From CAWJPW01 sp963844845 (GTDB taxonomy: Bacteria; Acidobacteriota; Thermoanaerobaculia; Thermoanaerobaculales; Sulfomarinibacteraceae): a stretch of 64,000 bases of DNA. How positions within the stretch are numbered: position 1 is the stretch's first letter; each line of letters starts with the position of its first letter. A model generated the notes under the pieces. The model was given only the letters and a program-made list of their open reading frames with translations. It ran no database searches and was not told where the DNA came from. Of the stretch, positions 19,684 through 27,907 are shown in pieces. The translations under genes and the position numbers were made by a program. The DNA lies in assembly GCA_963844845.1 (NCBI GenBank), contig CAWJPW010000003.1:248001-312000 (forward strand). Direction: 5' to 3'.

Positions 19684-19769
19684 GCCGGAGTGGCGAAACG
19701 GTAGACGCAGGGGACTTAAAATCCCTTGGGCGTAGGCCCGTGCGGGTTCGACTCCCGCCTCCGGCACCA
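19684..19769 (+). tRNA. tRNA-Leu (anticodon UAA)
   Basis: Acceptor stem GCCGGAG / CTCCGGC with discriminator A and encoded CCA (19767-19769). The anticodon loop CTTAAAA gives anticodon TAA at 19717-19719. A long variable arm (TTGGGCGTAGGCCCGTG region) and the T-loop GGTTCGACTCC are typical of class II tRNA-Leu. Confidence 0.97.
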
Positions 19770-19808
19770 GCCGCGCTGTGGGCTGCCGGTCCGTGGCCGA
19801 GCCGGCGG

Positions 19809-21218
19809 TCACTTCGGGGAGCGAGCCGGCACGATCGTCGCGATGCGGATCGCTCCCCGGGCGAGTGCCGAGTCGAAGTCGGTCACCGCGCGCACCACTA
19901 GATCGGCTCCCTCGTCCCGGCCGGGCAGGACGCGGACGGCGCGGTTGCGCCCGCTACGCTTGGCGAGGTAGAGAGCCCGGTCCGCCAGCGTGACGGTGTC
20001 GCCGAAGTGCGTGTCCGCCGCGTGGGTCCCGTCCATCGGGAATGCTACGCAGCCCACGGAGACGGTGCGGGAGACCTCGGCACCGTCCGGCAGAGTGAAC
20101 GGCGACTCCGCCACCCGCTCCAAGAGACGGAGCGCGAACTCCGGGATGAACTCCAGGTGTGTCTCGCGCAGCACGACGAGGAACTCCTCGCCCCCCCAGC
20201 GGGCGACGATGTCGTCGCCCCGCACGAGGTCGCCGAGGAGCCCTCCGAGGTGCCGGAGGTAGGCGTCCCCGGCGTCGTGACCGTGGCGGTCGTTGATCTC
20301 CTTGAAGTGATCGACGTCGAGCAGGTACACGCCGTAGTACTTGATCGCCATGCGGTCACGCCGGTCGCGGCCGCTCGCCCGGAGGCTCAGGGTGGCGGCG
20401 TACAGCTCGGTCTCGGGGTCGACCACCTCGTGGATGAAGCGCCGGTTGCGCAGGCCCGTGAGCTCGTCGCGCAATGAGAGGTCACGCAGGCGGTGGTTGA
20501 GGTGCTCGATCTGCCTGTGCTCCTCCTCCAGAGCTCGGGCCAGATCCTGGTTGGCGAACCCCAGGCGCAGCGAGTCGCGCGTGGTCCGGGTGACCCGCTG
20601 CGCTGAGGTGAGCAGGATGGCCAGGTAGAGCAAACCCATGGCTCCCATGACGCGGCCCCCGGGGCCGCTCACCACCAACAGGTGGAGGACGAAGGGCACG
20701 AACACCGGGAGTCCGTACGCGAGGAAGATCCAGCCGCTTACGGCGTAGAGCCCCACCGCACCGGCGAGGAGACCGCCGAGGAGGAGGAAGACCAGCACCG
20801 TGCGTTCCGAGTCTCCCGCCGGGAAGAGCACCACGGCCACCGAGCCCATGGCGGCGCCGCTGGCCAGCATTCCGGCGAGGAAGAGCCACCACCAGCGCGT
20901 CGGATCGGCGTGCTCGCGGCGCTGCCGATAGGTCAGGAGGAGGACCCCGCGGGCGCCCACCACCGCCAGGTTGGCGGCTGCCCATCCGAGCACCGCTTGG
21001 GTCCGTGCGATCGGCCAGAGGAGCGCCGCGATGACGGTGATGTTGACGAGTGACCCCAGGAGGCCGGTGAGTGTCGAGCGGTAGAGGAGACGGACCGACT
21101 CGGCGAAGACCCGCTCCTCGAGGGGGAGGGCCGGCACCCCGGAGAGGAGCCCGAGGGACCGCTCTGCATCGGGACTCGGGCTCGGGTCGGAGCGCAGCGG
21201 GGAATGGGGTGGTCCCAC
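19809..21218 (-). CDS. Membrane-bound diguanylate cyclase (GGDEF)
   Basis: Makes cyclic di-GMP. From GTG 21218 the protein has 469 residues: several hydrophobic segments (residues about 50-230), a coiled linker (NQDLARALEEEHRQIEHLNHRLRDL), then a GGDEF domain. The signature is WGGEEF, an active variant, and the metal-binding LLDVDHFKEINDRHGHDAGD precedes it. A minus-strand TACACT (21230-21225) ends 6 bases before GTG 21218, favouring this start over the earlier one at 21320. No allosteric RxxD site is seen just before GGEEF. The gene is divergent from the small gene at 21265. Confidence 0.9.
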   Translation of the reverse strand: MGPPHSPLRSDPSPSPDAERSLGLLSGVPALPLEERVFAESVRLLYRSTLTGLLGSLVNITVIAALLWPIARTQAVLGWAAANLAVVGARGVLLLTYRQRREHADPTRWWWLFLAGMLASGAAMGSVAVVLFPAGDSERTVLVFLLLGGLLAGAVGLYAVSGWIFLAYGLPVFVPFVLHLLVVSGPGGRVMGAMGLLYLAILLTSAQRVTRTTRDSLRLGFANQDLARALEEEHRQIEHLNHRLRDLSLRDELTGLRNRRFIHEVVDPETELYAATLSLRASGRDRRDRMAIKYYGVYLLDVDHFKEINDRHGHDAGDAYLRHLGGLLGDLVRGDDIVARWGGEEFLVVLRETHLEFIPEFALRLLERVAESPFTLPDGAEVSRTVSVGCVAFPMDGTHAADTHFGDTVTLADRALYLAKRSGRNRAVRVLPGRDEGADLVVRAVTDFDSALARGAIRIATIVPARSPK

Positions 21219-21224
21219 CTGACA

Positions 21225-21230
21225 AGTGTA
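21225..21230 (-). promoter_or_regulatory. -10 hexamer of a probable leaderless GGDEF transcript
   Basis: On the minus strand TACACT ends 6 bases before GTG 21218, with no SD between. Confidence 0.45.
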
Positions 21231-21264
21231 TCGTGGTGCCGTCGAGAGGGATCGATGAGCTAGG

Positions 21265-21552
21265 ATGGTGACGCTGATGAAGCCACGATCATTCGACCCA
21301 GAGTCGCGAAACGTCACCAACTCGCCCGAGGCAATCGCCGCCGGACGGTTCCGTGAGCTCCACCCCGGGGAGCGTGTGCTCTACACCCGCCTGCTCCGTC
21401 ACGGGTCGGAGCCGGTGGTGGTGATCGCCCATGGGTCGGCCCGCCCGCCGCTGCGCACGCATTTCCTGGTGGACCTCGAGTGCGTGAGCGCGCGGGAGCT
21501 GGACGAGGACGAGGCACAGGCCCTCATCCCTCAGGATCCCGACGCGGTCTGA
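21265..21552 (+). CDS. Small protein of unknown function
   Basis: A 95-residue frame with typical codon use for the region; an alternative start is ATG 21277. The middle is predicted alpha/beta (RFRELHPGERVLYTRLLRHGSEPVVVIAHGS), followed by a strand-like THFLVDLECVSARELDEDEA and an acidic C-terminus. There are no Cys clusters or membrane segments. I do not recognise it. It is divergent from the diguanylate cyclase gene; any functional link is unproven. Confidence 0.5.
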   Translation: MVTLMKPRSFDPESRNVTNSPEAIAAGRFRELHPGERVLYTRLLRHGSEPVVVIAHGSARPPLRTHFLVDLECVSARELDEDEAQALIPQDPDAV

Positions 21553-21632
21553 GCCCGCCATCGCCCAGCCCCGGGCCGCCGAGGCACGCTGGTAGACTCC
21601 TTCAGAACGCTCCAGTCCGACAGGGAGGAACC

Positions 21633-22193
21633 ATGAGGCATCGGTCGTGGCTCGCGGCGGCGGCGATGGCGGGGTTGATGGCATGGCCTGCGGCGGCGGC
21701 GGTGACCGCGTCGGGCACCGACCGCTTCTCCATCGTGCGTACCGCCGAGGTCGCCGGAACGCCGGAGCAGGTCTTCGACGCGTTCACCGTCGATCTGGGC
21801 GAGTGGTGGGACCACCACGTTTCCGAGCACCCGCTGAAGATATACATGGAGCCGCGGCCCGGGGGCGGCTTCTACGAGATCTTCGACGAGCAGGGCAACG
21901 GTGCCCGCCACGCCGAGGTCATCCTGGCCGATCGGGGCCACGTGCTGCGCTTCGTCGGCCCCATGGGTCTGTCCGGTCGTGCCATCGAGATGGTGCACAC
22001 CCTCGAGCTCGAGCCGCTGGACGGGGGGCGTACCCGGTTGCGCCTCACGCTGGAGGCTGCCGGCGCCGTGCAGGAGGGCTGGCCGGAGGTGGTCGACCGG
22101 GTGTGGGGCCACTTCCTCGACGAGGCGCTGGCTCCCTACCTCGCTCGCCGCTACCCAGCGCTCGTCGCGGCTCCGACGCCCGCCTTGCCCTGA
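21633..22193 (+). CDS. Exported SRPBCC/START-like protein
   Basis: A 186-residue protein with a signal peptide (WLAAAAMAGLMAWPAAAAV) followed by an SRPBCC ligand-binding fold: the first strand VRTAEVAGTPEQVFDAFT, the W-W pair DLGEWWDHHV, GGGFYEIFDEQGNGARHAEV, and a C-terminal helix (GWPEVVDRVWGHFLDEALAPYL). This resembles AHSA1-type domains, but export is unusual for that family. The ligand is unknown. Start ATG 21633 follows AGGGAGGA. It is convergent with the Gfo/Idh gene, ending 1 base before that gene's stop. Confidence 0.8.
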   Translation: MRHRSWLAAAAMAGLMAWPAAAAVTASGTDRFSIVRTAEVAGTPEQVFDAFTVDLGEWWDHHVSEHPLKIYMEPRPGGGFYEIFDEQGNGARHAEVILADRGHVLRFVGPMGLSGRAIEMVHTLELEPLDGGRTRLRLTLEAAGAVQEGWPEVVDRVWGHFLDEALAPYLARRYPALVAAPTPALP

Positions 22194-22194
22194 C

Positions 22195-23139
22195 CTACGT
22201 GCTTACGCCGCGTGTCAGCACCTGGTCACGGATCGCCACCGCCGTGGCCAGTGCGCGGGTCCCGGTGCCCCCGTCGACGTGGGCGACGGTGTCGCCCCGG
22301 CAGGTGGCGAGGAAAGCCTCCAGCTCGGCCGCGAGCGGCTCGCGGCGCTGTACGGCCACCTCGTGCGGTGCGATGCGGGTGCCGCCGTCGCCGCGCTCGA
22401 GCCGGGCCGAGGCCACCGTCTGCTCGGCGTAGTCCACCGAGTAGTAGCTGTCGCGGGCGAAGACGCGGAGCTTGCGGATGCGCTCGGCCGAGACCCGGCT
22501 GGCCGTGAGGTTGGCAACCATGCCCGAGGGAAACTCCATCCAGGCGTGACAGAGGTCGACCTTGTCGGTGAGCACCGGCACGCCAACCGCCCGGACCTCC
22601 GAGGGTCTTTCCCCGGCCACCGCCAGGGCGATCTGAAGGTCGTGGATCATGAGGTCGAGGATCACGTCGACGTCCACCGACCGGGCAGTGAACGGCGAGA
22701 GGCGCTGGGTCTCGAGGTAGCGCGCGCCGTCGGCCTCGCCCAGGGCGGCCTGAACGGCGGGGTTGTGGTACTCCACGTGTCCCACCGCCAGCACCCGTTG
22801 CTGGCTGCGCGCCAGCTCCACCAGCTCCTCGCCCTCGGTCACCGAGGCGGCGATGGGCTTCTCCACCATCACGTGGCAGCCGGCCTCGAGGAGTAGGCCC
22901 GCCACCTCGCGGTGGCTGACGGTCGGGGTTGCCACCACCACCGCGTCCGCCGCAGCGGCGGCTGCGGCGCTGGGCAGCGCCGGAACCCCGTGCTCGCCGG
23001 TGACCACCGCGAGGCGCTCGGGATCGGCGTCGAAGGCGCCCAGCATGCGGACGCCGGGCATGCCGGCGAGGATACGAACGTGGTGGCGCCCGAGATGCCC
23101 GGTGCCCACTACCGCGACGGACAGGGGGTTCGTGCTCAT
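22195..23139 (-). CDS. Gfo/Idh/MocA family NAD(P)-dependent oxidoreductase
   Basis: A 314-residue dehydrogenase. The N-terminal Rossmann fold has VAVVGTGHLGRHHVRIL (residues 8-24) and the family motif EKP in HVMVEKPIAAS; the C-terminal alpha/beta domain has ILDLMIHDLQIALAVAGERP, with the His-Asp typical of the active site. The family acts on sugars or related polyols; the substrate cannot be told. A Gly/Ala-rich stretch (SAAAAAAADAVVVATPT) is in the fold. A -10 hexamer (23153-23148) suggests a leaderless transcript. Confidence 0.88.
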   Translation of the reverse strand: MSTNPLSVAVVGTGHLGRHHVRILAGMPGVRMLGAFDADPERLAVVTGEHGVPALPSAAAAAAADAVVVATPTVSHREVAGLLLEAGCHVMVEKPIAASVTEGEELVELARSQQRVLAVGHVEYHNPAVQAALGEADGARYLETQRLSPFTARSVDVDVILDLMIHDLQIALAVAGERPSEVRAVGVPVLTDKVDLCHAWMEFPSGMVANLTASRVSAERIRKLRVFARDSYYSVDYAEQTVASARLERGDGGTRIAPHEVAVQRREPLAAELEAFLATCRGDTVAHVDGGTGTRALATAVAIRDQVLTRGVST

Positions 23140-23147
23140 GGCCCCGA

Positions 23148-23153
23148 AGGATA
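23148..23153 (-). promoter_or_regulatory. -10 hexamer of a probable leaderless Gfo/Idh transcript
   Basis: Minus-strand TATCCT ends 8 bases before ATG 23139, with no GGAGG between. Confidence 0.4.
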
Positions 23154-23312
23154 CACCGGTTGGGGACGCCGGCGCCCGCTCGTGACCTTCTGGGGTCGGG
23201 GAGACGTCTTTGCCCTGTCACGGCCCACCCTGGGCGGTGTTTGACCCCTCTTGGGCGTCGACTCGCCTGACGGCGGGGGAGCGTTACAATCATGGCCCCG
23301 AAGGAGGCTCTC

Positions 23313-24392
23313 ATGTTCGACGTGACCAGGCTGCTGTCCGACGTCTTCGATCCCCAGCCGGGGGAGCTCGCCACCGTGGTGGTCGACCTGCCCCGCGACC
23401 AGGCGGCAGACAACGCCGACTGGCGGGCGCGGCGCGAGATGGCGGAGCAGTGGCGCGAGGCCCTTGCGGGCCTGGCAGCCCAACGCGGATTCACCGTGAA
23501 CCCCATGCTCAGCTTCCCCGCCACCGGCGCCAACAACGCCGACCTGCCCGAGCACGGCCAGCTGGCGGGCGCCCAGGTCGATCTCGTCCCCACGCTGCTC
23601 GAGTCCACCCTGGTCATCGCCATGACCGAGTACTCGGCCACCGCCCCGCTCTCAGTGCTGGCCGAGCAGAAGGAGGATTTCCGCGCCGCCTCCATGCCCG
23701 GCGTTCTCAAGCGGATGGAGGAGTCCGCCCTGGCCGCCGACTACGCTGAGGTGGCGCGGCGTTGTCAGGTGATCGAGGAGGCGATGCTCCCGGCAGTGAT
23801 CTGTGACGTCGTCTTCTCCACCGGACACCGTTGCTGGTTCGACCTGCGCCACCGCCGGCCCGAGGTGGACGACGGCTTCCTGCCGCGCTTCAAGAAGGGG
23901 GACCGGATCATCAATCTTCCCTCCGGAGAAACCTTCGAGGTGCCCTATGAGGGCGAGCGCGACGGCGTCCCCTCGTGGACCGCCGGGAGCATTCCGGTGG
24001 TCGAGGACGGTGTCATGGTTGTGTTCGAGGTGGCCGGCAACCGGGTGGTGGAGATCACCGGCGAGCCCGCTGCGGCGTCGCGCTGGCGCAGCTTCTTCGC
24101 CGACGACCCGGCCCGCACCAACATCGCCGAGGTGGCCTTCGGAGTCAACGAGCGTGCGGTGGTGACGGGGAACGTGCTGGAGGACGAGAAGGCGGGCTAC
24201 CACTGGGCCTTCGGGCGCTCCGACCACCTCGGTGGCGTCACCGGGGTGAAGGCGTTTCGCTCCCCTGCGACGGTCGTGCACCAAGACATCGTGTACGCCA
24301 GCGGCAACCCGGTGCAGGTCCGCAGCGCAGTGCTCGTCGATGTCGAAGGCCGGGCGGTGGAGATCATTCGCGATGGCGAGTACGTCGTGTAG
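23313..24392 (+). CDS. M29-like aminopeptidase (thermophilic metalloprotease family)
   Basis: A 359-residue protein. The C-terminal half matches M29 peptidases: AEVAFGVNERAVVTGNVLEDEKAGYHWAFGRSDHLGG, which in the family carries metal ligands, and VHQDIVY near the end. The first half (LATVVVDLPRDQ...) is the variable family N-domain. Start ATG 23313 has AAGGAGG 6 bases upstream; a second in-frame ATG at 23292 lies only 2 bases after the TACAAT -10 (23285-23290) and is less likely. Peptidase activity is inferred. Confidence 0.6.
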   Translation: MFDVTRLLSDVFDPQPGELATVVVDLPRDQAADNADWRARREMAEQWREALAGLAAQRGFTVNPMLSFPATGANNADLPEHGQLAGAQVDLVPTLLESTLVIAMTEYSATAPLSVLAEQKEDFRAASMPGVLKRMEESALAADYAEVARRCQVIEEAMLPAVICDVVFSTGHRCWFDLRHRRPEVDDGFLPRFKKGDRIINLPSGETFEVPYEGERDGVPSWTAGSIPVVEDGVMVVFEVAGNRVVEITGEPAAASRWRSFFADDPARTNIAEVAFGVNERAVVTGNVLEDEKAGYHWAFGRSDHLGGVTGVKAFRSPATVVHQDIVYASGNPVQVRSAVLVDVEGRAVEIIRDGEYVV

Positions 24393-24454
24393 AACCCCGC
24401 AGGACACGAGCTCGCCGAGTGTGCTTCCTGGGCCTCCGCCCCGCGGGTTTCCGG

Positions 24455-25846
24455 TCAGCGATTGCCGCGGGTCTCGGCCTGCTTTCCTTCAAGACGGCGG
24501 ATCACTCGCTGGCGCTGGGCCTCGAGGGCAGCCGAGGTCGTCACCGGGTACGGCGGGTTGGCCGGCGCGATGGCACGCAGGGGGTCGGGTAGACGGTCGA
24601 GCGCCCTGGCGGCCCGCTCGCGGGCCGCTACGAGGGGCTCGCGTCCCGCCTCCAGGCGGCGACCTCCTCGCATCATGGGGACGAGCAGCGGCTCGCCGTC
24701 GATCGCCTCGTCGGCCAGGCCGATGACGTCGCCGACGGACCGGCCTTCCTCGTCGAAACGGCGCCAGACCTGCTTTACGCCGGGCCAGGTGTCCTTGTTG
24801 GACGAGAGCTTGAGGCGACCCTTGCCGGCGAGCTCTGCGAGCTTGTAGGCGGCGTCCAGGGAGGGGTGGTCGGCAGAGGTGACCATGCGAGTGCCGACAC
24901 CGAAGGCGTCGATGGGCGCCCCCGCCTCGAGCAGCTCGCGGATGCGGTACTCGTCGAGGCCGCCGGATGCGAAGATCCTCACGTCGGTGAGGCCGGCGTC
25001 GTCGAGGCGCTCGCGGGCGGCCCCAGCCAGCGCGGCGAGGTCGCCTGAGTCGAGACGGATGCCGCGTACGGCGAACTCGCTGCCGAGCTCCCGGGCGAGC
25101 CGGATCACCAGGTCCACGCCGTCGAGCGTGTCGTAGGTGTCCACCAGCAGCACCGTTTCCGGGTAGACGCGGACGAAGCGGCGAAACGCCTCGAGCTCGT
25201 CGTCGTGACTCTGCACGTAGCTGTGCGCCATGGTGCCGGTGATGGGTATGCCGTAGACCTGGCCGGCGAGGACGTTCGAGGTCGCCTTTGCCCCGGCGAT
25301 CCAGAAAGCGCGGGCGCCGCGCAGCCCGGCCTCGGCGCCGTGCACCCGGCGGAGGCCGAAGTCCACCACCCCGCGGCCACCGGCAGCCAGCACCACCCGC
25401 GCCGCCTTGGAGGCCAACAGGGTCTGGAGGTGGACCTGGTTCATGGCCATGGTCTCGACGTACTGCGCCTCTGCCAGGGGCGCCGTGATCCGCACCAGCG
25501 GCTCGAGGGCGAACGCGATGGAACCCTCGGGCATGGCGTCCACGTTGCCACTGAAGCGGAAGGTGGCCAGGGCGGAGAGGAAGTCGGCGCTGAACCGCCC
25601 CGTGGACTCGAGATAGGCGAGGTCGTCGGCGGAGAAGCGGAGGTCCTCGAGAAGCTCGAGCAGCGTGCCCACGCCTGCAGCCATGAGGAAGTTGCGGTGC
25701 TCGGGGAGACGTCGTACGAAGAGGTCGAAGGTGGCGGTGTCGCGCATCCCGGTGGCGAAGTAGACCTGCATCATGGTGAGCTCATAGAGATCGACGGTCA
25801 GGGCTGCGCCAGCAGGGCAGTGGAACGGGTCACGGGTCATCGGCAT
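24455..25846 (-). CDS. pncB: Nicotinate phosphoribosyltransferase
   Basis: Salvages nicotinate to nicotinate mononucleotide for NAD synthesis. The 463 residues begin with the family N-terminus LTVDLYELTMMQVYFATGMRD, and carry VDFGLRRVHGAEAGLRGARA, GTMAHSYVQSHDDELEAFRRF, the PRPP-site stretch RGIRLDSGDLAAL and SGGLDEYRI. Length fits the family. GGAGG sits 6 bases before the second ATG (25840), so the true start may be two codons in. It converges with the M29-like gene. Confidence 0.95.
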   Translation of the reverse strand: MPMTRDPFHCPAGAALTVDLYELTMMQVYFATGMRDTATFDLFVRRLPEHRNFLMAAGVGTLLELLEDLRFSADDLAYLESTGRFSADFLSALATFRFSGNVDAMPEGSIAFALEPLVRITAPLAEAQYVETMAMNQVHLQTLLASKAARVVLAAGGRGVVDFGLRRVHGAEAGLRGARAFWIAGAKATSNVLAGQVYGIPITGTMAHSYVQSHDDELEAFRRFVRVYPETVLLVDTYDTLDGVDLVIRLARELGSEFAVRGIRLDSGDLAALAGAARERLDDAGLTDVRIFASGGLDEYRIRELLEAGAPIDAFGVGTRMVTSADHPSLDAAYKLAELAGKGRLKLSSNKDTWPGVKQVWRRFDEEGRSVGDVIGLADEAIDGEPLLVPMMRGGRRLEAGREPLVAARERAARALDRLPDPLRAIAPANPPYPVTTSAALEAQRQRVIRRLEGKQAETRGNR

Positions 25847-25961
25847 CCTCCGCTGGCTGCAAGTCTACCGCCCCCCGGTCCCTGCTCGGCGCCACCTCGC
25901 GGTGGCAGTGGTTCGCGGAGTGCCGCGAATGCTGGTACGCTTTGGCAATCAGGAGGACGCG

Positions 25962-26672
25962 ATGATGGACACCCTCAAGGACTCAGTGGAGCGACGCGGC
26001 CCCTACGCGGTGTGGGACCTCCTCGATGACGAGGGAAAGCGGGCGGCTGCGTTGGCGCTCTGGACCAACGCCGACCGCGACGAGCGGGCGGCCCTCAACC
26101 TGGCCCTCGCCAAGGAGCTGAAGTTCCGGCCGCAGGCGGTGGGCCGTCTGCCGGCCGAGCGGGTGGCGGGGCGGCTGGTGCGCATGGCCCCCTCCCTGCC
26201 CGAAGGGGTGCTGTTCCAGTTTCTCTTCCACCTGCACATGGAGGAGCGCCGGCCACTGCTGGTCGAGTTCCTCGACGCGGCGGGGGTGCCGCACTCGGAA
26301 GGGGTGCTGGAGCTCCCCGAAGAGTACGAAGGGCCGGCGGCCGACAAAGTGGCGAAGGCGGCGGAGGCGCTCGTGAAGGCGCATGGGCGCCCGGCGCTCG
26401 TTTACCTGGCGACGTTGAAGGTCGCCGATCCCGACCTCTGGGTGGGCGCCGACGGGGTTCTCGAAGCCCACGATGCCGAGGGCGAGGCGAGAGCCGCCGA
26501 GCCTGCGAAGAAGACCGCGGCAAAGGCTGAGAAGAAGGTCGCCACGGAGAAGAAGGCGGCGGCAAAGCCCGCGAAGAAGGCTGCGTCGAAGAAGGCGACG
26601 CCGAAGAAGCCGGCCGCAAAGAAGCCGGCCGCGAAAAAGCCGGCCGCAAAGAAGCCGGCCAAGGGCGCCTGA
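25962..26672 (+). CDS. Protein with histone-H1-like Lys/Ala/Pro-rich tail
   Basis: A 236-residue protein. Residues 1-160 are a mostly helical soluble domain I do not recognise (WDLLDDEGKRAAALALWTNADRDERAALNLALAKELKFRP). Residues about 175-236 are a basic tail of KKxAAK and KKPAA repeats, like histone-H1-like and AlgP-type DNA-binding tails. The last repeats are encoded by a 15-bp unit present about four times near 26605-26660. Start ATG 25962 follows AGGAGG. The tail suggests nucleic-acid binding (inference). Repeat block 2 follows directly. Confidence 0.75.
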   Translation: MMDTLKDSVERRGPYAVWDLLDDEGKRAAALALWTNADRDERAALNLALAKELKFRPQAVGRLPAERVAGRLVRMAPSLPEGVLFQFLFHLHMEERRPLLVEFLDAAGVPHSEGVLELPEEYEGPAADKVAKAAEALVKAHGRPALVYLATLKVADPDLWVGADGVLEAHDAEGEARAAEPAKKTAAKAEKKVATEKKAAAKPAKKAASKKATPKKPAAKKPAAKKPAAKKPAKGA

Positions 26673-26745
26673 GGTAGCCGGCGCCTGGGAAGACCCTGCC
26701 GCGCTGGTCTCCCTCCGTACGCTGGCCTGCTTGCGGTGGTGTCCA

Positions 26746-26776
26746 GCCGCCGGGGCACGCCGGCCGCTTCGCGGCC
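26746..26776 (+). repeat. C-element fragment (C3): left arm plus first hairpin
   Basis: GCCGCCGGGGCACGCC followed directly by GGCCGC-TTC-GCGGCC, identical to the left end of C1 (59727-59757). The rest differs: CGCACGC-AA-GCGTGCG at 26804-26819 stands in for the AA-loop hairpin of C1, inside GGACCC (26794-26799) / GGGTCC (26822-26827). The right terminal arm is missing. Confidence 0.6.
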
Positions 26777-26909
26777 TTAACGGCCACTCGGTCGGACCCC
26801 GATCGCACGCAAGCGTGCGCCGGGTCCCTCCCTCGCAGCCAGCCGTGGCTCCGCCACCGCGGCGTGCTCTGACGCGCTCAGCGCGTTGGGAACGGTGTGC
26901 TGCTGTGTA

Positions 26910-26930
26910 GGCGCGCGACTTTCGCGCGCC
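26910..26930 (+). repeat. H0 hairpin upstream of B2
   Basis: GGCGCGCGA-CTT-TCGCGCGCC with the same flanks as the block-1 hairpin at 6542-6562, but one base pair exchanged (T-A to A-T). Confidence 0.65.
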
Positions 26931-26990
26931 ACCCTTCGCGTGGTGCGGAGAACATCGTGTAGGCACATCGAGCCCGATCAGCGGAGGAAG

Positions 26991-27160
26991 CTCACCACCG
27001 TCCCGGAGCACAGGTCCTCCGGCGGGCGTGCCGTCCTTGACGTCTTCCCTGGAGCGCGCTCTCCCTTGCGGCGCGTTGGTCGGAAACGTCAAGGGGGGCT
27101 CCCACGGCCCTTGGCGCTCGGAGCAGCCGCCCCAAACAACCAAGCAGGCGACTCGGCGCC
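26991..27160 (+). repeat. B-element copy 2 (B2)
   Basis: Module I arms at 27030-27048 and 27082-27099, core CTTGACGT / ACGTCAAG, replacing CGGACACT / AGTGTCCG of B1. Module II (CCCACGGCCCTTGGCG...GGCGACTCGGCGC) is conserved. Modules III and IV are absent; a second, partial copy begins at once. It lies between convergent genes, same orientation as B1. Confidence 0.8.
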
Positions 27161-27473
27161 GGTGCCCGCAGTTCGTAGCGCGATCGCGGAAACAGCGTTC
27201 AGGGGAGCGAACCCGCGGGGGCGGGAGGGGGGAGTGGCGGGAGGGGGCCGCGGGTATGGGTGGGAGGGGGGTGGAGCAAACCCGCGGGGGCGGGAGGGGG
27301 GAGTGGCGGGAGGGGGCCGCGGGTATGGGTGGGAGGGGGGTGGAGCAAACCCGCGGGGGCGGGAGGGGGGAGTGGCGGGAGGGGGCCGCGGGTATGGGTG
27401 GGAGGGGGGTGGAGCACCCACGGCCCTCGGCGTCCGGAGTAGTGGCCCCAGGCGACCACGCAGGCGCGCGGCC
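27161..27473 (+). repeat. Partial B-element (B2') interrupted by a G-rich triplication
   Basis: 27161-27209 is the loop and 3' arm of module I (GCGATCGCGGAAACAGCG...). After the inserted tandem array (27210-27416), 27417-27473 resumes with the module II block (CCCACGGCCCTCGGCG...GTGGCCCC). The 5' arm of module I is missing. Confidence 0.65.
27210..27416 (+). repeat. Three exact 69-bp G-rich tandem repeats
   Basis: The units start at 27210, 27279 and 27348 and appear identical. Each has several runs of three to six G (GGGGGCGGGAGGGGGG and more), so the + strand could form G-quadruplexes. 69 is a multiple of three, so frames run through, but no protein family is encoded. Confidence 0.9.
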
Positions 27474-27478
27474 TGTCG

Positions 27479-27907
27479 TCAGCCGCCTGGACGGGGGGGG
27501 CCCTCGAACGTCGCCGAGTTGCGCTCGGTCTCGTGCACGGTGACGTAGACCAGGCGTACACCCGCGGGAAGCTCCGGCTCGAGACGGCGGAAGAAGATCA
27601 TGGCGAGATTCTCGGCGGTAGGGTTGACGCCCTCGAGCCATGCAACCTCGTGGTTGAGGTGCCGGTGGTCTGCATCGGCGACAATCACCCGGCGAATCGC
27701 ATCCTTGAGGGCTTTCATGTCCATGACGTAGGCGGTGTCGGCCTCCAGCGGCCCGCTCACGCGCACCTCGACGACGTAGTTGTGGCCGTGCCCGTAGGGG
27801 TTGGCGCACTTGCCGTACACCTCGCGGTTCCACTCCTCGGAGCGGTCGGGGTTGTAGAGGCGGTGGGCCGCCTCGAACGCCACCTTGACGGTCACGCTCA
27901 CGGGCAT
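27479..27907 (-). CDS. 6-pyruvoyltetrahydropterin synthase / QueD family
   Basis: A 142-residue enzyme acting on 7,8-dihydroneopterin triphosphate, in queuosine (QueD) or pterin synthesis. Zinc ligands are visible: the His of FEAAHRLYN and the pair in GKCANPYGHGHNYVVEV; the catalytic Cys (GKC) is present, as is the C-terminal VHETERN glutamate motif. Start ATG 27907 follows AGGAGGAC; the longer frame upstream is not conserved. No other queuosine or folate gene is adjacent, so the exact product is open. Its end borders repeat block 2. Confidence 0.9.
   Translation of the reverse strand: MPVSVTVKVAFEAAHRLYNPDRSEEWNREVYGKCANPYGHGHNYVVEVRVSGPLEADTAYVMDMKALKDAIRRVIVADADHRHLNHEVAWLEGVNPTAENLAMIFFRRLEPELPAGVRLVYVTVHETERNSATFEGPPRPGG

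Noticed and set aside
26910..27473. CRISPR array
   Set aside because: The 69-bp units are contiguous without spacers and there are no cas genes.
26886..27548. Gly/Arg-rich repeat protein across the 69-bp array
   Set aside because: All frames are open because the unit is a multiple of three and GC-rich. No start with SD and no homology.
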